This document shows positions 46,462 through 53,619 of a DNA stretch of 64,000 nucleotides, in pieces (within the stretch, counting starts at the first letter, position 1; the number at the start of each line of letters is the position of its first letter). The translations under genes were made by a program, and so were the position numbers. A model generated the notes under the pieces. That model was not told the origin of the DNA. It made no database searches and worked only from the letters and a program-made list of their open reading frames with translations. This DNA is from Sporomusa sphaeroides DSM 2875 (GTDB lineage Bacteria; Bacillota; Negativicutes; Sporomusales; Sporomusaceae). The stretch spans positions 2,944,501-3,008,500 of the forward strand of contig NZ_CP146991.1 in the NCBI RefSeq assembly GCF_001941975.2. The letters are read 5' to 3'.

Positions 46462-46551
46462 TCCGCTAATGGCTTTTATGTCCACGCCCGCCCCTTGGGT
46501 CCGCTTCGCCGGGCTACCGCTGCCGCTGGACATAAAGAGGACATTAGCGGA
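46462..46551. other. long interrupted stem-loop
   Basis: TCCGCTAATG (46462-46471) pairs with CATTAGCGGA (46542-46551), and ATGTCCA (46478-46484) with TGGACAT (46527-46533), around a GC-rich centre. Flanking hairpins CCTTCCC...GGGAAGG and CCCCTCCCG...CGGGAGGGG lie on both sides. No gene. Confidence 0.5.
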
Positions 46552-46620
46552 CGTCCACCGCTGCTGTCGCAGACCTTTGCCCTGGCTCAGGGTATATGAA
46601 CCCACCCCTAACCCCTCCCG

Positions 46621-46854
46621 TCAACCGGGAGGGGAACAAGAAACGGCTGGGCCCGACCGACCGTCTTCCTGCCGGTACAGATACTCCTCAATGTACAGCA
46701 TGGCCGCCAGCAGCAGCGCGTCCTCCACACTAACCTCCCGCGTTTTGCCATTCCGCCGCGGCTTGGCCGACAAGACGGCAGCACACTTCGCCAGTTGTCC
46801 GTACATCCGCTCCGTCATAACCACCGTCACCGTTTTCCCTGCCACCGACACCAC
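46621..46854 (-). CDS. hypothetical 77-aa protein
   Basis: GTG start at 46854, or the ATG at 46818. KTVTVVMTERMYGQLAKCAAV followed by VSVEDALLLAAMLYIEEYL suggests a short strand and two helices, like small ribbon-helix-helix proteins, but this is a weak resemblance. It lies 20 bp after ssb on the same strand. Confidence 0.45.
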   Translation of the reverse strand: MVSVAGKTVTVVMTERMYGQLAKCAAVLSAKPRRNGKTREVSVEDALLLAAMLYIEEYLYRQEDGRSGPAVSCSPPG

Positions 46855-46874
46855 ACCCCTCTGCCCGAATTTCG

Positions 46875-47201
46875 CTATCCTGGCCGGGCCAGCCCCGGCT
46901 TGTCCAAAAATTCGATATCCCGGACCACTACTTCGGTCACTTTCTTTCGCTGACCGTCCGCTCCATCAAACTGCCGCGTATGCAGCCGCCCTTCAATCGC
47001 CACCCGGCGGCCGCCTTCCCCCGCCTGCCCAATCTGCTCCGCCAGGTTATCCCAGGCCACGCAATCAATGGCGTCAGTTTCCTCGCGTACCTTGGTCTTA
47101 AAATTTACCGTTAATGAAAAAGAACAAACTGCCTTGCCGTTCATTGTATAGCGCATGTCCAGGTCCGGGGACAAGCTTCCCACCAGAAAGACCTTATTCA
47201 T
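46875..47201 (-). CDS. ssb: single-stranded DNA-binding protein
   Basis: 108 aa from the ATG at 47201 behind GGGGGAGGG. OB-fold pattern MNKVFLVGSL, DLDMRYTMNGKAV, FSLTV, DAIDCVAWDNLAEQ, VAIEGRLHTRQF is clear. The acidic DDDIPF-type tail of housekeeping SSB is missing (ends ...KPGLARPG), as in many element-borne SSBs, so it may not recruit host repair proteins. It probably serves replication of the element. Confidence 0.9.
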   Translation of the reverse strand: MNKVFLVGSLSPDLDMRYTMNGKAVCSFSLTVNFKTKVREETDAIDCVAWDNLAEQIGQAGEGGRRVAIEGRLHTRQFDGADGQRKKVTEVVVRDIEFLDKPGLARPG

Positions 47202-47254
47202 GCCAGCCCTCCCCCTTGTTGTCCACATAGTCACAGGCTCTACTACTATTATTG

Positions 47255-47284
47255 GTTTACGTTTATATATAAAGTTTACGTTTA
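47255..47284. promoter_or_regulatory. direct repeats GTTTACGTTTA upstream of ssb
   Basis: Two identical 11-bp copies (47255-47265 and 47274-47284), 19 bp apart, between ssb and the replication-type gene. They could be operator or iteron sites. Confidence 0.45.
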
Positions 47285-47300
47285 AATAATGTATTCAGGT

Positions 47301-47364
47301 TGCCAATCATAATGATTGGCAAATCCGGTTTTGTCATTCCACTTGCCATTCATTATGATTGGCA
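47301..47364. promoter_or_regulatory. two 21-bp palindromic operators
   Basis: 47301-47321 is a perfect palindrome with arms TGCCAATCAT / ATGATTGGCA, and 47344-47364 is the same with one mismatch. Spacing is 43 bp, about four helical turns. The second lies over the 3' end of the replication-type gene. A repressor of this element is the likely ligand. Confidence 0.6.
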
Positions 47365-47712
47365 AATTGGCTTTACCAATGCCAGTCGCGGTTTATCCAC
47401 AGGGTTATCAACAGATTTATCCACAGTTTTACCATTAAACGGCTGCAGTTCATAATACGGCGCCAGTCGCCCCGGGCGGGGCGTATGAACTAAGAGTCCG
47501 GCCGCCACCAGTTCGCCTCTGGCCCGCGACAGCGTCGCATAGCTGTAGCCCAAAAAACCTAACAGAGTACTGGCAGCCACCGTCAGCTGGGGCGGCCAGC
47601 CGGCCCGGTTAAAGAGGTGCATTAAGACACCCCACAGGGCCTGGGCTTCACTTGACAGCGGCCGCACCAGCAGCCGGGCATAAAACGCATTGAGCTCGGC
47701 AATGTAATTCAT
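47353..47712 (-). CDS. DnaD/replication-initiator N-terminal-like protein
   Basis: 119 aa from the ATG at 47712. The region FYARLLVRPLSSEAQALWGVLMHLFNRAGWP, LTVAASTLLGFLGYSYATLSRARGELVAAGLL is a winged helix as in phage DnaD-like replication proteins. The C-terminal DnaD helical domain is absent; instead it ends with VDKSVDNPVDKPRL, encoded by 12-bp repeats resembling DnaA boxes. It may load replication proteins at that site. Confidence 0.65.
   Translation of the reverse strand: MNYIAELNAFYARLLVRPLSSEAQALWGVLMHLFNRAGWPPQLTVAASTLLGFLGYSYATLSRARGELVAAGLLVHTPRPGRLAPYYELQPFNGKTVDKSVDNPVDKPRLALVKPICQS
47393..47425. repeat. three DnaA-box-like 9-mers at 12-bp period
   Basis: TTATCCACA at 47393-47401 and 47417-47425 are perfect DnaA-box consensus; TTATCAACA at 47405-47413 differs by one base. 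They lie inside the 3' coding end of the replication-type gene, close to both palindromic operators, and could form the element's origin. Confidence 0.55.
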
Positions 47713-47767
47713 GGCCCCGCCCACTTCCACCGGTAAAAGGCTTCTTTGTATCGCCGGCGCTTCTGAC

Positions 47768-47989
47768 TCACGGCAGAATACGCTTCAACCCGGCCGTATT
47801 CACGCCCGTCTTAGCACTGGTCCGCCGCCGCAGCCACTCATTGGCGGCCTCCACATGAATTAAAAAACGATTGCCTTCTTTCGATGCCGGAAAATCCGAC
47901 AGATAGCAAAACTCCCGCACCCGGTTCTGCCCAATGCCAGTCATGGCCGCAAACTCCTTGACCGTGACCACTAGCTTGGTGTTTGTCAT
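47768..47989 (-). CDS. excisionase-like HTH protein
   Basis: 73 aa with GGGAGAAGATG before the ATG. VTVKEFAAMTGIGQNRVREFC and FPASKEGNRFLIHVEAANEWLRRR is the winged MerR-like layout of Tn916-type excisionases. Xis bends att DNA and directs the tyrosine integrase to excision. It is divergent from the XRE repressor, the usual regulatory switch layout. Confidence 0.8.
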   Translation of the reverse strand: MTNTKLVVTVKEFAAMTGIGQNRVREFCYLSDFPASKEGNRFLIHVEAANEWLRRRTSAKTGVNTAGLKRILP

Positions 47990-48182
47990 AATTCATCTTC
48001 TCCCTTTAAGTGAATTAACGCAATTTGATATTGCATTATGTAATAATCATAGCAGTGGTTTACTATTTTTTCAATACATTTCTCACTTTTATATTTACAA
48101 ATCGCAATTGAAGAATTACAATGTGGGTAGCAACTACTTTTTACAGTGTGTGCAAATTAAACGTGATGGTGTGTGAAAAAAC

Positions 48183-48527
48183 ATGAGCAAAGAAATAGGA
48201 AAACGCATCCGCGCTGCCCGCGAACGGCTCCATATGTCCCAGGCCGCCCTAGCGGACATTATCGGGGCGGGCAATCAGTCCACGGTGGCCGGCTGGGAGC
48301 GGGGCCGCACCGAACCCGACGGCGAAACACTGGCCCGGCTGGCCGTTATATTAAAGGTTTCGACCGACCATCTGTTAGGCGTCGATGCCGGCGTGTTGTC
48401 GCTGCCTGTCGACGTGACCGACCTGGCCCGCGACATTGCCGACCTGCCGCCCTCTGAACGCGCCGTCATTGAAAAAATTGTGGCGGCCTTAAAAGCCGAA
48501 GATAAGGACAAGGTTGTCCCTGGTTGA
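48183..48527 (+). CDS. XRE-family repressor
   Basis: 114 aa. N-terminal HTH_3: IGKRIRAARERLHMSQAALADIIGAGNQSTVAGWERGRTEPD (seen as separate helices), then LARLAVILKVSTDHLLGV; C-terminal part is a helical dimerisation segment. It is divergent to the excisionase with about 190 bp between, which probably contains the operators. Likely keeps the element in the integrated state. Confidence 0.85.
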   Translation: MSKEIGKRIRAARERLHMSQAALADIIGAGNQSTVAGWERGRTEPDGETLARLAVILKVSTDHLLGVDAGVLSLPVDVTDLARDIADLPPSERAVIEKIVAALKAEDKDKVVPG

Positions 48528-48642
48528 CCGGTGGATTCGAAATATGTTGTATCCCGGCGGTAAGCGCAAGCGCCGGCAATAAAACAGGCGGCCGAGTGGC
48601 GGCCGCCGATGTAAGACTCTACATAAAGGATGGTGTGTGTAT

Positions 48643-48690
48643 ATGGCGCATAAGGTGAAATGCCTGCGTGCCTCCGGGGCCCCGCCGTAG
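48643..48690 (+). CDS. possible 15-codon leader peptide
   Basis: ATG at 48643 behind AAAGGATGGTGTGTG, stop TAG at 48688. Its leader resembles those before the next two genes (GGAGGTGTGTG, GGTGGTGTGTG), so the position may be a translated leader or a decayed gene start. Confidence 0.25.
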   Translation: MAHKVKCLRASGAPP

Positions 48691-48750
48691 GCAGGGACAA
48701 GTTCAACGGCTTTACCCGGAGCAATCAGCCAATAAAGGAGGTGTGTGACC

Positions 48751-48966
48751 ATGGAACAACGCAAATACGGCAATGGCAGTATCTATCGACGTCAGGACGG
48801 CCGCTGGGTGGCTGCCGTCTGCAGCCGCGACCCTGTGACCGGTAAAACCGTCCGTACCTATTTCTACGTTAGAACCAAACAGGAAGCGCTGCAGAAAAAA
48901 ATGGAGCTCCTTGCGAAAAACAAAGAACTCCCTGCCCCTTCCGGCCTGACTGCCTCTCACAGCTAG
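48751..48966 (+). CDS. stand-alone integrase arm-binding (AP2-like) domain protein
   Basis: 71 aa from the ATG at 48751 with AAAGGAGGTG. RKYGNGSIYRRQDGRWVAAV, TGKTVRTYFYVRTKQEALQKK is the same three-stranded sheet plus helix as the first 60 residues of the integrase 100 bp downstream (NGEGTICKRKDGLWMTAVI). No catalytic domain follows. It may bind the same arm sites and modulate recombination, or be a truncated duplicate. Confidence 0.7.
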   Translation: MEQRKYGNGSIYRRQDGRWVAAVCSRDPVTGKTVRTYFYVRTKQEALQKKMELLAKNKELPAPSGLTASHS

Positions 48967-49070
48967 GCTGCGCCTGTAATTCGTTGCAAACCGCATGCGG
49001 TGGCAACGGGTTATACAACAACAGCGTGCAGCCGCCCTTGCCACCGACATCAAAAAGGTGGTGTGTGCTC

Positions 49071-50246
49071 ATGGCTAAACGGGCCAATGGCGAAGGAACT
49101 ATTTGCAAACGCAAAGACGGCCTCTGGATGACGGCCGTCATCATCGGCCGCGACGCCGAGACGGGAAAACCCGTCCGCAAATATTGCTACGGCAAAACCA
49201 AAGGCGAAGTCCAACAGAAAAAAGACGCCCTGCTCGAACGGAGCAAGGGACCGGTCTTCATTGACGCCGATAAAATCACTGTTGGCCAGTGGGTGGAAAA
49301 GTGGCTGACCATCTACGCCCGGGCCAGCGTCCGGGGCAATACCTACATTGGCTACCGTTCGGTGGTCAATAACCATATTCTGCCGCTGTTAGGCGAGATT
49401 AAACTGCAAAAACTCAGGGGGATTGATATTCAAAACATGGTGAACACCATCAAAGACAACGGCGGCGGACCGCGCCTGGCCGAACTGGCCTTTTCGGTGC
49501 TGCGCATCGCCTTAAACAAAGCCTTTAACGAGGAAATACTGCACCGGCTGCCGTTTAAAACGGTATCGCTGCCCAAGAAGAGGCGCAAGGAATTCATACC
49601 ACTCAGCAGCATAGAGTGGGCACGCCTGTTCACAGCCGCCGAAGCCGACGCCGAAATGTATACCGCTTTGCTCCTCGAATGGGCAACCGGCATCAGCCGT
49701 TCCGAACTATTGGGACTGAAGTGGATAGACTTCAATTTCACCGCCGACAGCGTCAGCATCCAGCGGGCCGTCATCATCACCGACGAGGGCCTCACGCTCG
49801 ACGACACCAAAACCATCGCCCGCCAGCGCGTCTTGCCGCTGCCGGAAATTACGATACTGCAGATGAAGCAGCACCAGGGCCGTCAGACGGCAACCATCGC
49901 CGCCCATAAGGCCACAGGCCTGCCCTGGGAAGACAATGACCTGGTATTCCCCGACCCCTTCGGCAAACTCCAGGACCCGCGCAGCTGGTCCAAACAATTT
50001 AAGCGCATGGCCAAAGCGGCCAGCATTGATATTACCTTTCACAAACTCCGGCACGACCACGCCAGCCGCCTTTCGGCCAATGGCGTCAGCATCAAAGATG
50101 CCCAGTACAGACTGGGCCACAGTACCACGCAAATGCTACTCAATGTCTACACCCACAGGATATCCGGCGGCCAGGAAAAAATTGCCTCATGGCTCAACTC
50201 TTCCTTTCCGGTCGCATCGATCAATCATGAGACACCACTACAGTAA
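49071..50246 (+). CDS. int: tyrosine recombinase / phage-type integrase
   Basis: 391 aa from the ATG at 49071; the frame to 48984 has no proper start. Arm-binding N-terminal domain (1-60), SAM-like core-binding domain around WVEKWLTIYARASVRGNTYIGY, catalytic domain with Arg in ATGISRSELLGL, HKLRHDHASRL and GHSTTQMLLNVYTH (Tyr nucleophile). It lies 108 bp from the 52-bp att core in tRNA-Arg and should integrate and excise the 18.08-50.35 kb element. Related to Tn916/phi-type Firmicute integrases. Confidence 0.93.
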   Translation: MAKRANGEGTICKRKDGLWMTAVIIGRDAETGKPVRKYCYGKTKGEVQQKKDALLERSKGPVFIDADKITVGQWVEKWLTIYARASVRGNTYIGYRSVVNNHILPLLGEIKLQKLRGIDIQNMVNTIKDNGGGPRLAELAFSVLRIALNKAFNEEILHRLPFKTVSLPKKRRKEFIPLSSIEWARLFTAAEADAEMYTALLLEWATGISRSELLGLKWIDFNFTADSVSIQRAVIITDEGLTLDDTKTIARQRVLPLPEITILQMKQHQGRQTATIAAHKATGLPWEDNDLVFPDPFGKLQDPRSWSKQFKRMAKAASIDITFHKLRHDHASRLSANGVSIKDAQYRLGHSTTQMLLNVYTHRISGGQEKIASWLNSSFPVASINHETPLQ

Positions 50247-50268
50247 CCGTTTAGAAAATGCAGTTTCT

Positions 50269-50293
50269 GCCGCGTTGTTGTACGGTTGTTGTA
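50269..50293 (+). repeat. 25-bp arm repeat near attR
   Basis: Identical to 18163-18187 at the other end of the element; 62 bp from the att core. Probable integrase arm site. Confidence 0.5.
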
Positions 50294-50354
50294 AAACTGC
50301 TATGAAAACGAAAAAAAGAGCTTTACGAAAACCTCGTAAAACCCTTGAAATATC

Positions 50355-50406
50355 AATGGCGACCCCGGCAGGATTCGAACCTGCGACCTTTTGATTCGTA
50401 GTCAAA
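50355..50406 (-). repeat. attR: att core within tRNA-Arg
   Basis: 52 bp identical to 18027-18078, spanning tRNA anticodon-stem 3' strand to CCA. Integration rebuilds the tRNA 3' end, so the tRNA stays intact on this side. Confidence 0.9.
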
Positions 50407-50433
50407 CGCTCTATCCAGCTGAGCTACGGAGTC
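50357..50433 (-). tRNA. tRNA-Arg (anticodon ACG)
   Basis: 77 nt on the minus strand. Acceptor stem GACTCCG / CGGGGTC, D arm AGCTCAGCTGGATAGAGC, anticodon arm TTTGA-CTACGAA-TCAAA with ACG, T arm with GGTTCGAATCC and encoded CCA. It decodes CGU/CGC/CGA through A34-to-I editing. Target of the element's integrase; its natural terminator has been displaced to 17988-18014. Confidence 0.95.
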
Positions 50434-50520
50434 ATGTGAACTTGCTACTTGACTATTATATTACGCGAATCGAATATTGTCAACATCAGCAAGTAAACTT
50501 TTTTATGTTTCAATAACACC

Positions 50521-51852
50521 CTATCTCTCATTGCAATACTTTCCCTTATATACAGTTGCGGCCGCAATGGCGGCGCCGATACCTGAACCGTCTTTACTAA
50601 GCCTGATAGTAATTTTCTTGGCTTTGTCGCCAAACATCTCCACCATGGTGTTAGCCAATTGCTCGGCATATCCGGGCATTTTTTCATACAAAGCCCCATC
50701 AACGGCAATCGTATGCTGGCGGACGAAACCGGGGTCAATTTTACTCAATACTCCTGCCCAGGTGGCTGTCACTAAACGGGCGGAACGCATCGCCACCAAC
50801 CTGGCAATCGTCTGAATTGCCTTGTATTCACTTACCTTTAACCCGGTAATCCCCCAGCGGGCGGCTGCAACAGCAGCTACAACCTCCAGCTCTGGTGATG
50901 TATCACCAAGTATTGCGGAAATATCCTCAGTAGGCAGTGAATAAGGAACCGACAATCTCTCAGAGCCGCTGGAAATATGTCCATCTGCCGCGAGCGAACC
51001 GACAATAAGCCGCACCAGTTCCCCTAAGTACTGGCCTGAAACCATTTTTTCCAATCGCTGGGCGCCCGGCTTTTCGCTGGCCTGGTCCAAAAGAATATCA
51101 TATTTTGTCTGCTGCACCCCGTCAAAATTGCCTGACTCCATATTAACAATCATCGGACGCTTGGTCACCGGCTGGCAAGACTCCAAATAACAAGTATTGT
51201 GTCCGGTACCGCAAATAGCGCCAATCGTAGTGGCAGGATCACTATAAGCCCCAGTGAGTAACGTACCGGTAGTATCATTAATAACAGCTTGTAATCTAAC
51301 CCGCTCCAGTCCCCTATTTTCTAACGCAGCCTGCAGCATTTGGCCCACATCCCGGCCTTCCACTCCGACTGTCTTGATTTCTTTGGTCCAATTGATCAAT
51401 ACAGCTTTATCTACCCCTTGTTGACGGCAGGGAAAAGAAAATGTATATCCCAGCGGATATATACCGCCGTCTGATACGATCTCACTAATCTTGCCGGCGA
51501 TAAAGTCAAATAGCTCAGGCCCGGACGCTGACACAGCCGTATAGTCATAATAGCCCAGCTTGTCTTTGAGGGGAAAAGTGCGTCTCGCAGCAATACGGCT
51601 CCGGCCTGTTCCAGCCAGTTCAACCAGCAACACACGCACATTGGTCCCGCCAAAATCAACGGCAATAACCTGCCCCTGTTCCTGACCCGTAGGACTGCCG
51701 ATAAAGGACGGCAGCATCTTGAGAGAACTGGACCTGCCAGCCAATCCCTCGGACATAGCTTCTTGAAACCGTGAAGCTATGTCCTGCAGTAAAATGGCAG
51801 ATACAGCTAGTTCCTTCTCAAGCCTAGCTACTGCTGTGTACAAACGTTCCAA
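50521..51852 (-). CDS. hexokinase, eukaryotic-type family
   Basis: 443 aa using the TTG at 51852 behind GGAGGTG (six-base spacing); the frame extends to 51924 without a better start. Phosphate loop VIAVDFGGTNVRVLLVE, sugar-binding region GYTFSFPCRQQGVD and NDTTGTLLTGAY, second loop ICGTGHNTCYLE, and C-terminal DGALYEKMPGY with DGSGIGAAIAAA. These are hexokinase_1/_2 (PF00349/PF03727) rather than bacterial ROK or glucokinase features. It phosphorylates hexoses with ATP. Such bacterial hexokinases occur sparsely. Monocistronic, core genome. Confidence 0.88.
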   Translation of the reverse strand: MERLYTAVARLEKELAVSAILLQDIASRFQEAMSEGLAGRSSSLKMLPSFIGSPTGQEQGQVIAVDFGGTNVRVLLVELAGTGRSRIAARRTFPLKDKLGYYDYTAVSASGPELFDFIAGKISEIVSDGGIYPLGYTFSFPCRQQGVDKAVLINWTKEIKTVGVEGRDVGQMLQAALENRGLERVRLQAVINDTTGTLLTGAYSDPATTIGAICGTGHNTCYLESCQPVTKRPMIVNMESGNFDGVQQTKYDILLDQASEKPGAQRLEKMVSGQYLGELVRLIVGSLAADGHISSGSERLSVPYSLPTEDISAILGDTSPELEVVAAVAAARWGITGLKVSEYKAIQTIARLVAMRSARLVTATWAGVLSKIDPGFVRQHTIAVDGALYEKMPGYAEQLANTMVEMFGDKAKKITIRLSKDGSGIGAAIAAATVYKGKYCNER

Positions 51853-51953
51853 ACTAGTCACCTCCAAGGATAGTAACAGTATGCTCCCCGCCAACACAGG
51901 CTTAAACAAAACTTCACCCGGCAATAGCCAAGTGAAGTTTGTCAGATAAATTC

Positions 51954-53213
51954 CTATTTTTCCAATGCCGCAAAATCCAGGGTAGCAAAATAATCCTCAA
52001 TGGTTTCAGCCCGGCGGATAATTTCTACACTGCCATCCTGTTTCAGCATAAGTTCTGCGGAACGCAGCTTGCCATTATAATTAAAGCCCATAGCATGACC
52101 ATGCGCCCCGGCATCATGGATAACCACGACATCACCAATGTCAATCATCGGCAGCTTGCGGTTAACGGCAAACTTGTCATTATTCTCGCACAGTGAGCCG
52201 GTAACATCATAAATATAACCTGCCGGCCAATCTTCTTTACCCATCACAGTAATATGATGATAGGCTCCGTATAAAGCAGGACGCATCAGGTTAGCCATAC
52301 AAGCATCCAAGCCGACATAGTTTTTATAAATTTCTTTTTTATGAAGCACAGTTGATACCAGATAGCCGTAAGGACCGGTAATCATCCGGCCGCATTCCAT
52401 AGCAATTTTAAGCGGCGCCAGACCATTGGCGGCGATTTTTGTTTCATATGCCTTTTTAATACCTTGGCTGACGGCAAAAAGATCAACAGGCTCCTGCTCA
52501 GGCTTGTAAGGAATACCGATACCGCCACCGAAGTTAACAAATTCGATCTTAATATCCAAGGTACGGTGAATTTCAAGAATAAGGTCAAACATCATATTGG
52601 CAGTTTCAATAAAAAATTGCGGATCCAGCTCATTGGAAATAATCATGGTGTGAATACCAAAACGTTTTACCCCCCGAGCCTTCATAACGCGATAAGCATC
52701 CATGAGCTGCTTGCGGGTTAAACCATATTTGGATTCTTCGGGATTACCAATGATGGAGTTGCCACCCTCACGCAACGGGCCGGGATTATAACGGAAAGAA
52801 ATCATTTCCGGAATACCGGCATGTTTATCTAAATAGTCGATGTGACTAATATCATCAAGGTTAATGATTGCGCCAAGTTCGCGTGCTTTTTTAAACTCAG
52901 TCGCCGGCGTATCGTTGGAGGTTAATATAATCTCCTCACCCTTCATTCCGGCCTTTTCCGCTAAAATTAGTTCAGGCAGTGAGCTGCAGTCAGCCCCCAG
53001 CCCCTCTTCCCGCAGCACTTTTAAGATATAAGGATTAGGAGTAGCTTTTACAGCAAAATATTCCTTAAAATCAGGCGCCCAGGCAAACGCCTTTATCAGC
53101 GTGCGGACATTCTGCCTGATGGCCTCCTCATCATAAATGTGAAACGGTGTGGGATATTGCTTAATCACTCCCGATAATTGTTCTTTTGTAAACGGTAATT
53201 TTTTTTCAGCCAA
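51954..53213 (-). CDS. lysA: diaminopimelate decarboxylase-type PLP enzyme
   Basis: 419 aa. Fold-type III PLP decarboxylase: PLP Lys in YFAVKATPNPYI, glycine loop NFGGGIGIPY, ECGRMITGPYG, and the C-terminal CENNDKFAVNR region with the active Cys in TGSLCENND. A lysine riboswitch directly upstream supports the final step of lysine synthesis (meso-DAP to lysine). The divergent subgroup lacks some of the usual LysA spacing, so other diamino-acid decarboxylases are possible without the riboswitch evidence. Confidence 0.85.
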   Translation of the reverse strand: MAEKKLPFTKEQLSGVIKQYPTPFHIYDEEAIRQNVRTLIKAFAWAPDFKEYFAVKATPNPYILKVLREEGLGADCSSLPELILAEKAGMKGEEIILTSNDTPATEFKKARELGAIINLDDISHIDYLDKHAGIPEMISFRYNPGPLREGGNSIIGNPEESKYGLTRKQLMDAYRVMKARGVKRFGIHTMIISNELDPQFFIETANMMFDLILEIHRTLDIKIEFVNFGGGIGIPYKPEQEPVDLFAVSQGIKKAYETKIAANGLAPLKIAMECGRMITGPYGYLVSTVLHKKEIYKNYVGLDACMANLMRPALYGAYHHITVMGKEDWPAGYIYDVTGSLCENNDKFAVNRKLPMIDIGDVVVIHDAGAHGHAMGFNYNGKLRSAELMLKQDGSVEIIRRAETIEDYFATLDFAALEK

Positions 53214-53333
53214 TTGTTTCGCCTACCCTTCAATAAATAAAGTATAAAGAAAACACGGTTTTGCGCCAAGCCTTTGGCAACGGTGAAAACCGATATTGCT
53301 CTTAGCCTGTTCTTAAGAATCTCTGTTAAGACA

Positions 53334-53369
53334 TAAAAGGCAGCCTGCGCTAAATCCCGCAAACTGCCT
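53334..53369 (-). terminator. expression-platform terminator of the lysine riboswitch
   Basis: AGGCAG / CTGCCT stem with inner GCG/GCG-type pairing and TTTTATG on the minus strand, between aptamer and lysA. Confidence 0.7.
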
Positions 53370-53402
53370 AAAGAGACGACATTGTTCTTGTCAGCTGTGC
53401 AA

Positions 53403-53566
53403 GATAGCACTCCACCTGAAACATTCAGGTGACAGTCAGGCATTTCTTAAATGCAAGACCAGCAAAAGTTCCCGGCCAAAACTTTCACTTCGGCGGTCAG
53501 CCCCTTTCAGTATCATCATTGCTGCCAGCTCTCGATACTTACTCTTGGTCTGCCGCACCTCTATCG
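53403..53566 (-). promoter_or_regulatory. lysine riboswitch (L-box)
   Basis: The minus strand carries the L-box landmarks in order: ATAGAGGTGCGG, AAGAGTAA, GGGGCTGACCGCCGAAG, GTTTTGGCCGGGAAC, CTGGTCTTGCATT, and the final arm CACCTGAATGTTTCAGGTG, GGAGTGCTATC closing P1. Lysine binding would favour the downstream terminator and shut lysA. Confidence 0.92.
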
Positions 53567-53590
53567 GAAAAACATTATTCGAATATGTCT

Positions 53591-53619
53591 ATAATATCAG
53601 TACACTCAGGCAATGTCAA
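53591..53619 (-). promoter_or_regulatory. promoter of lysA
   Basis: TTGACA (53614-53619), 17 bp, TATTAT (53591-53596). The -35 overlaps the stop end of the upstream acyltransferase gene. Confidence 0.8.

Noticed and set aside
47393-47425. Chromosomal oriC
   Set aside because: Only three boxes within a coding end, no dnaA/dnaN neighbour and inside an integrated element; at most an element origin.
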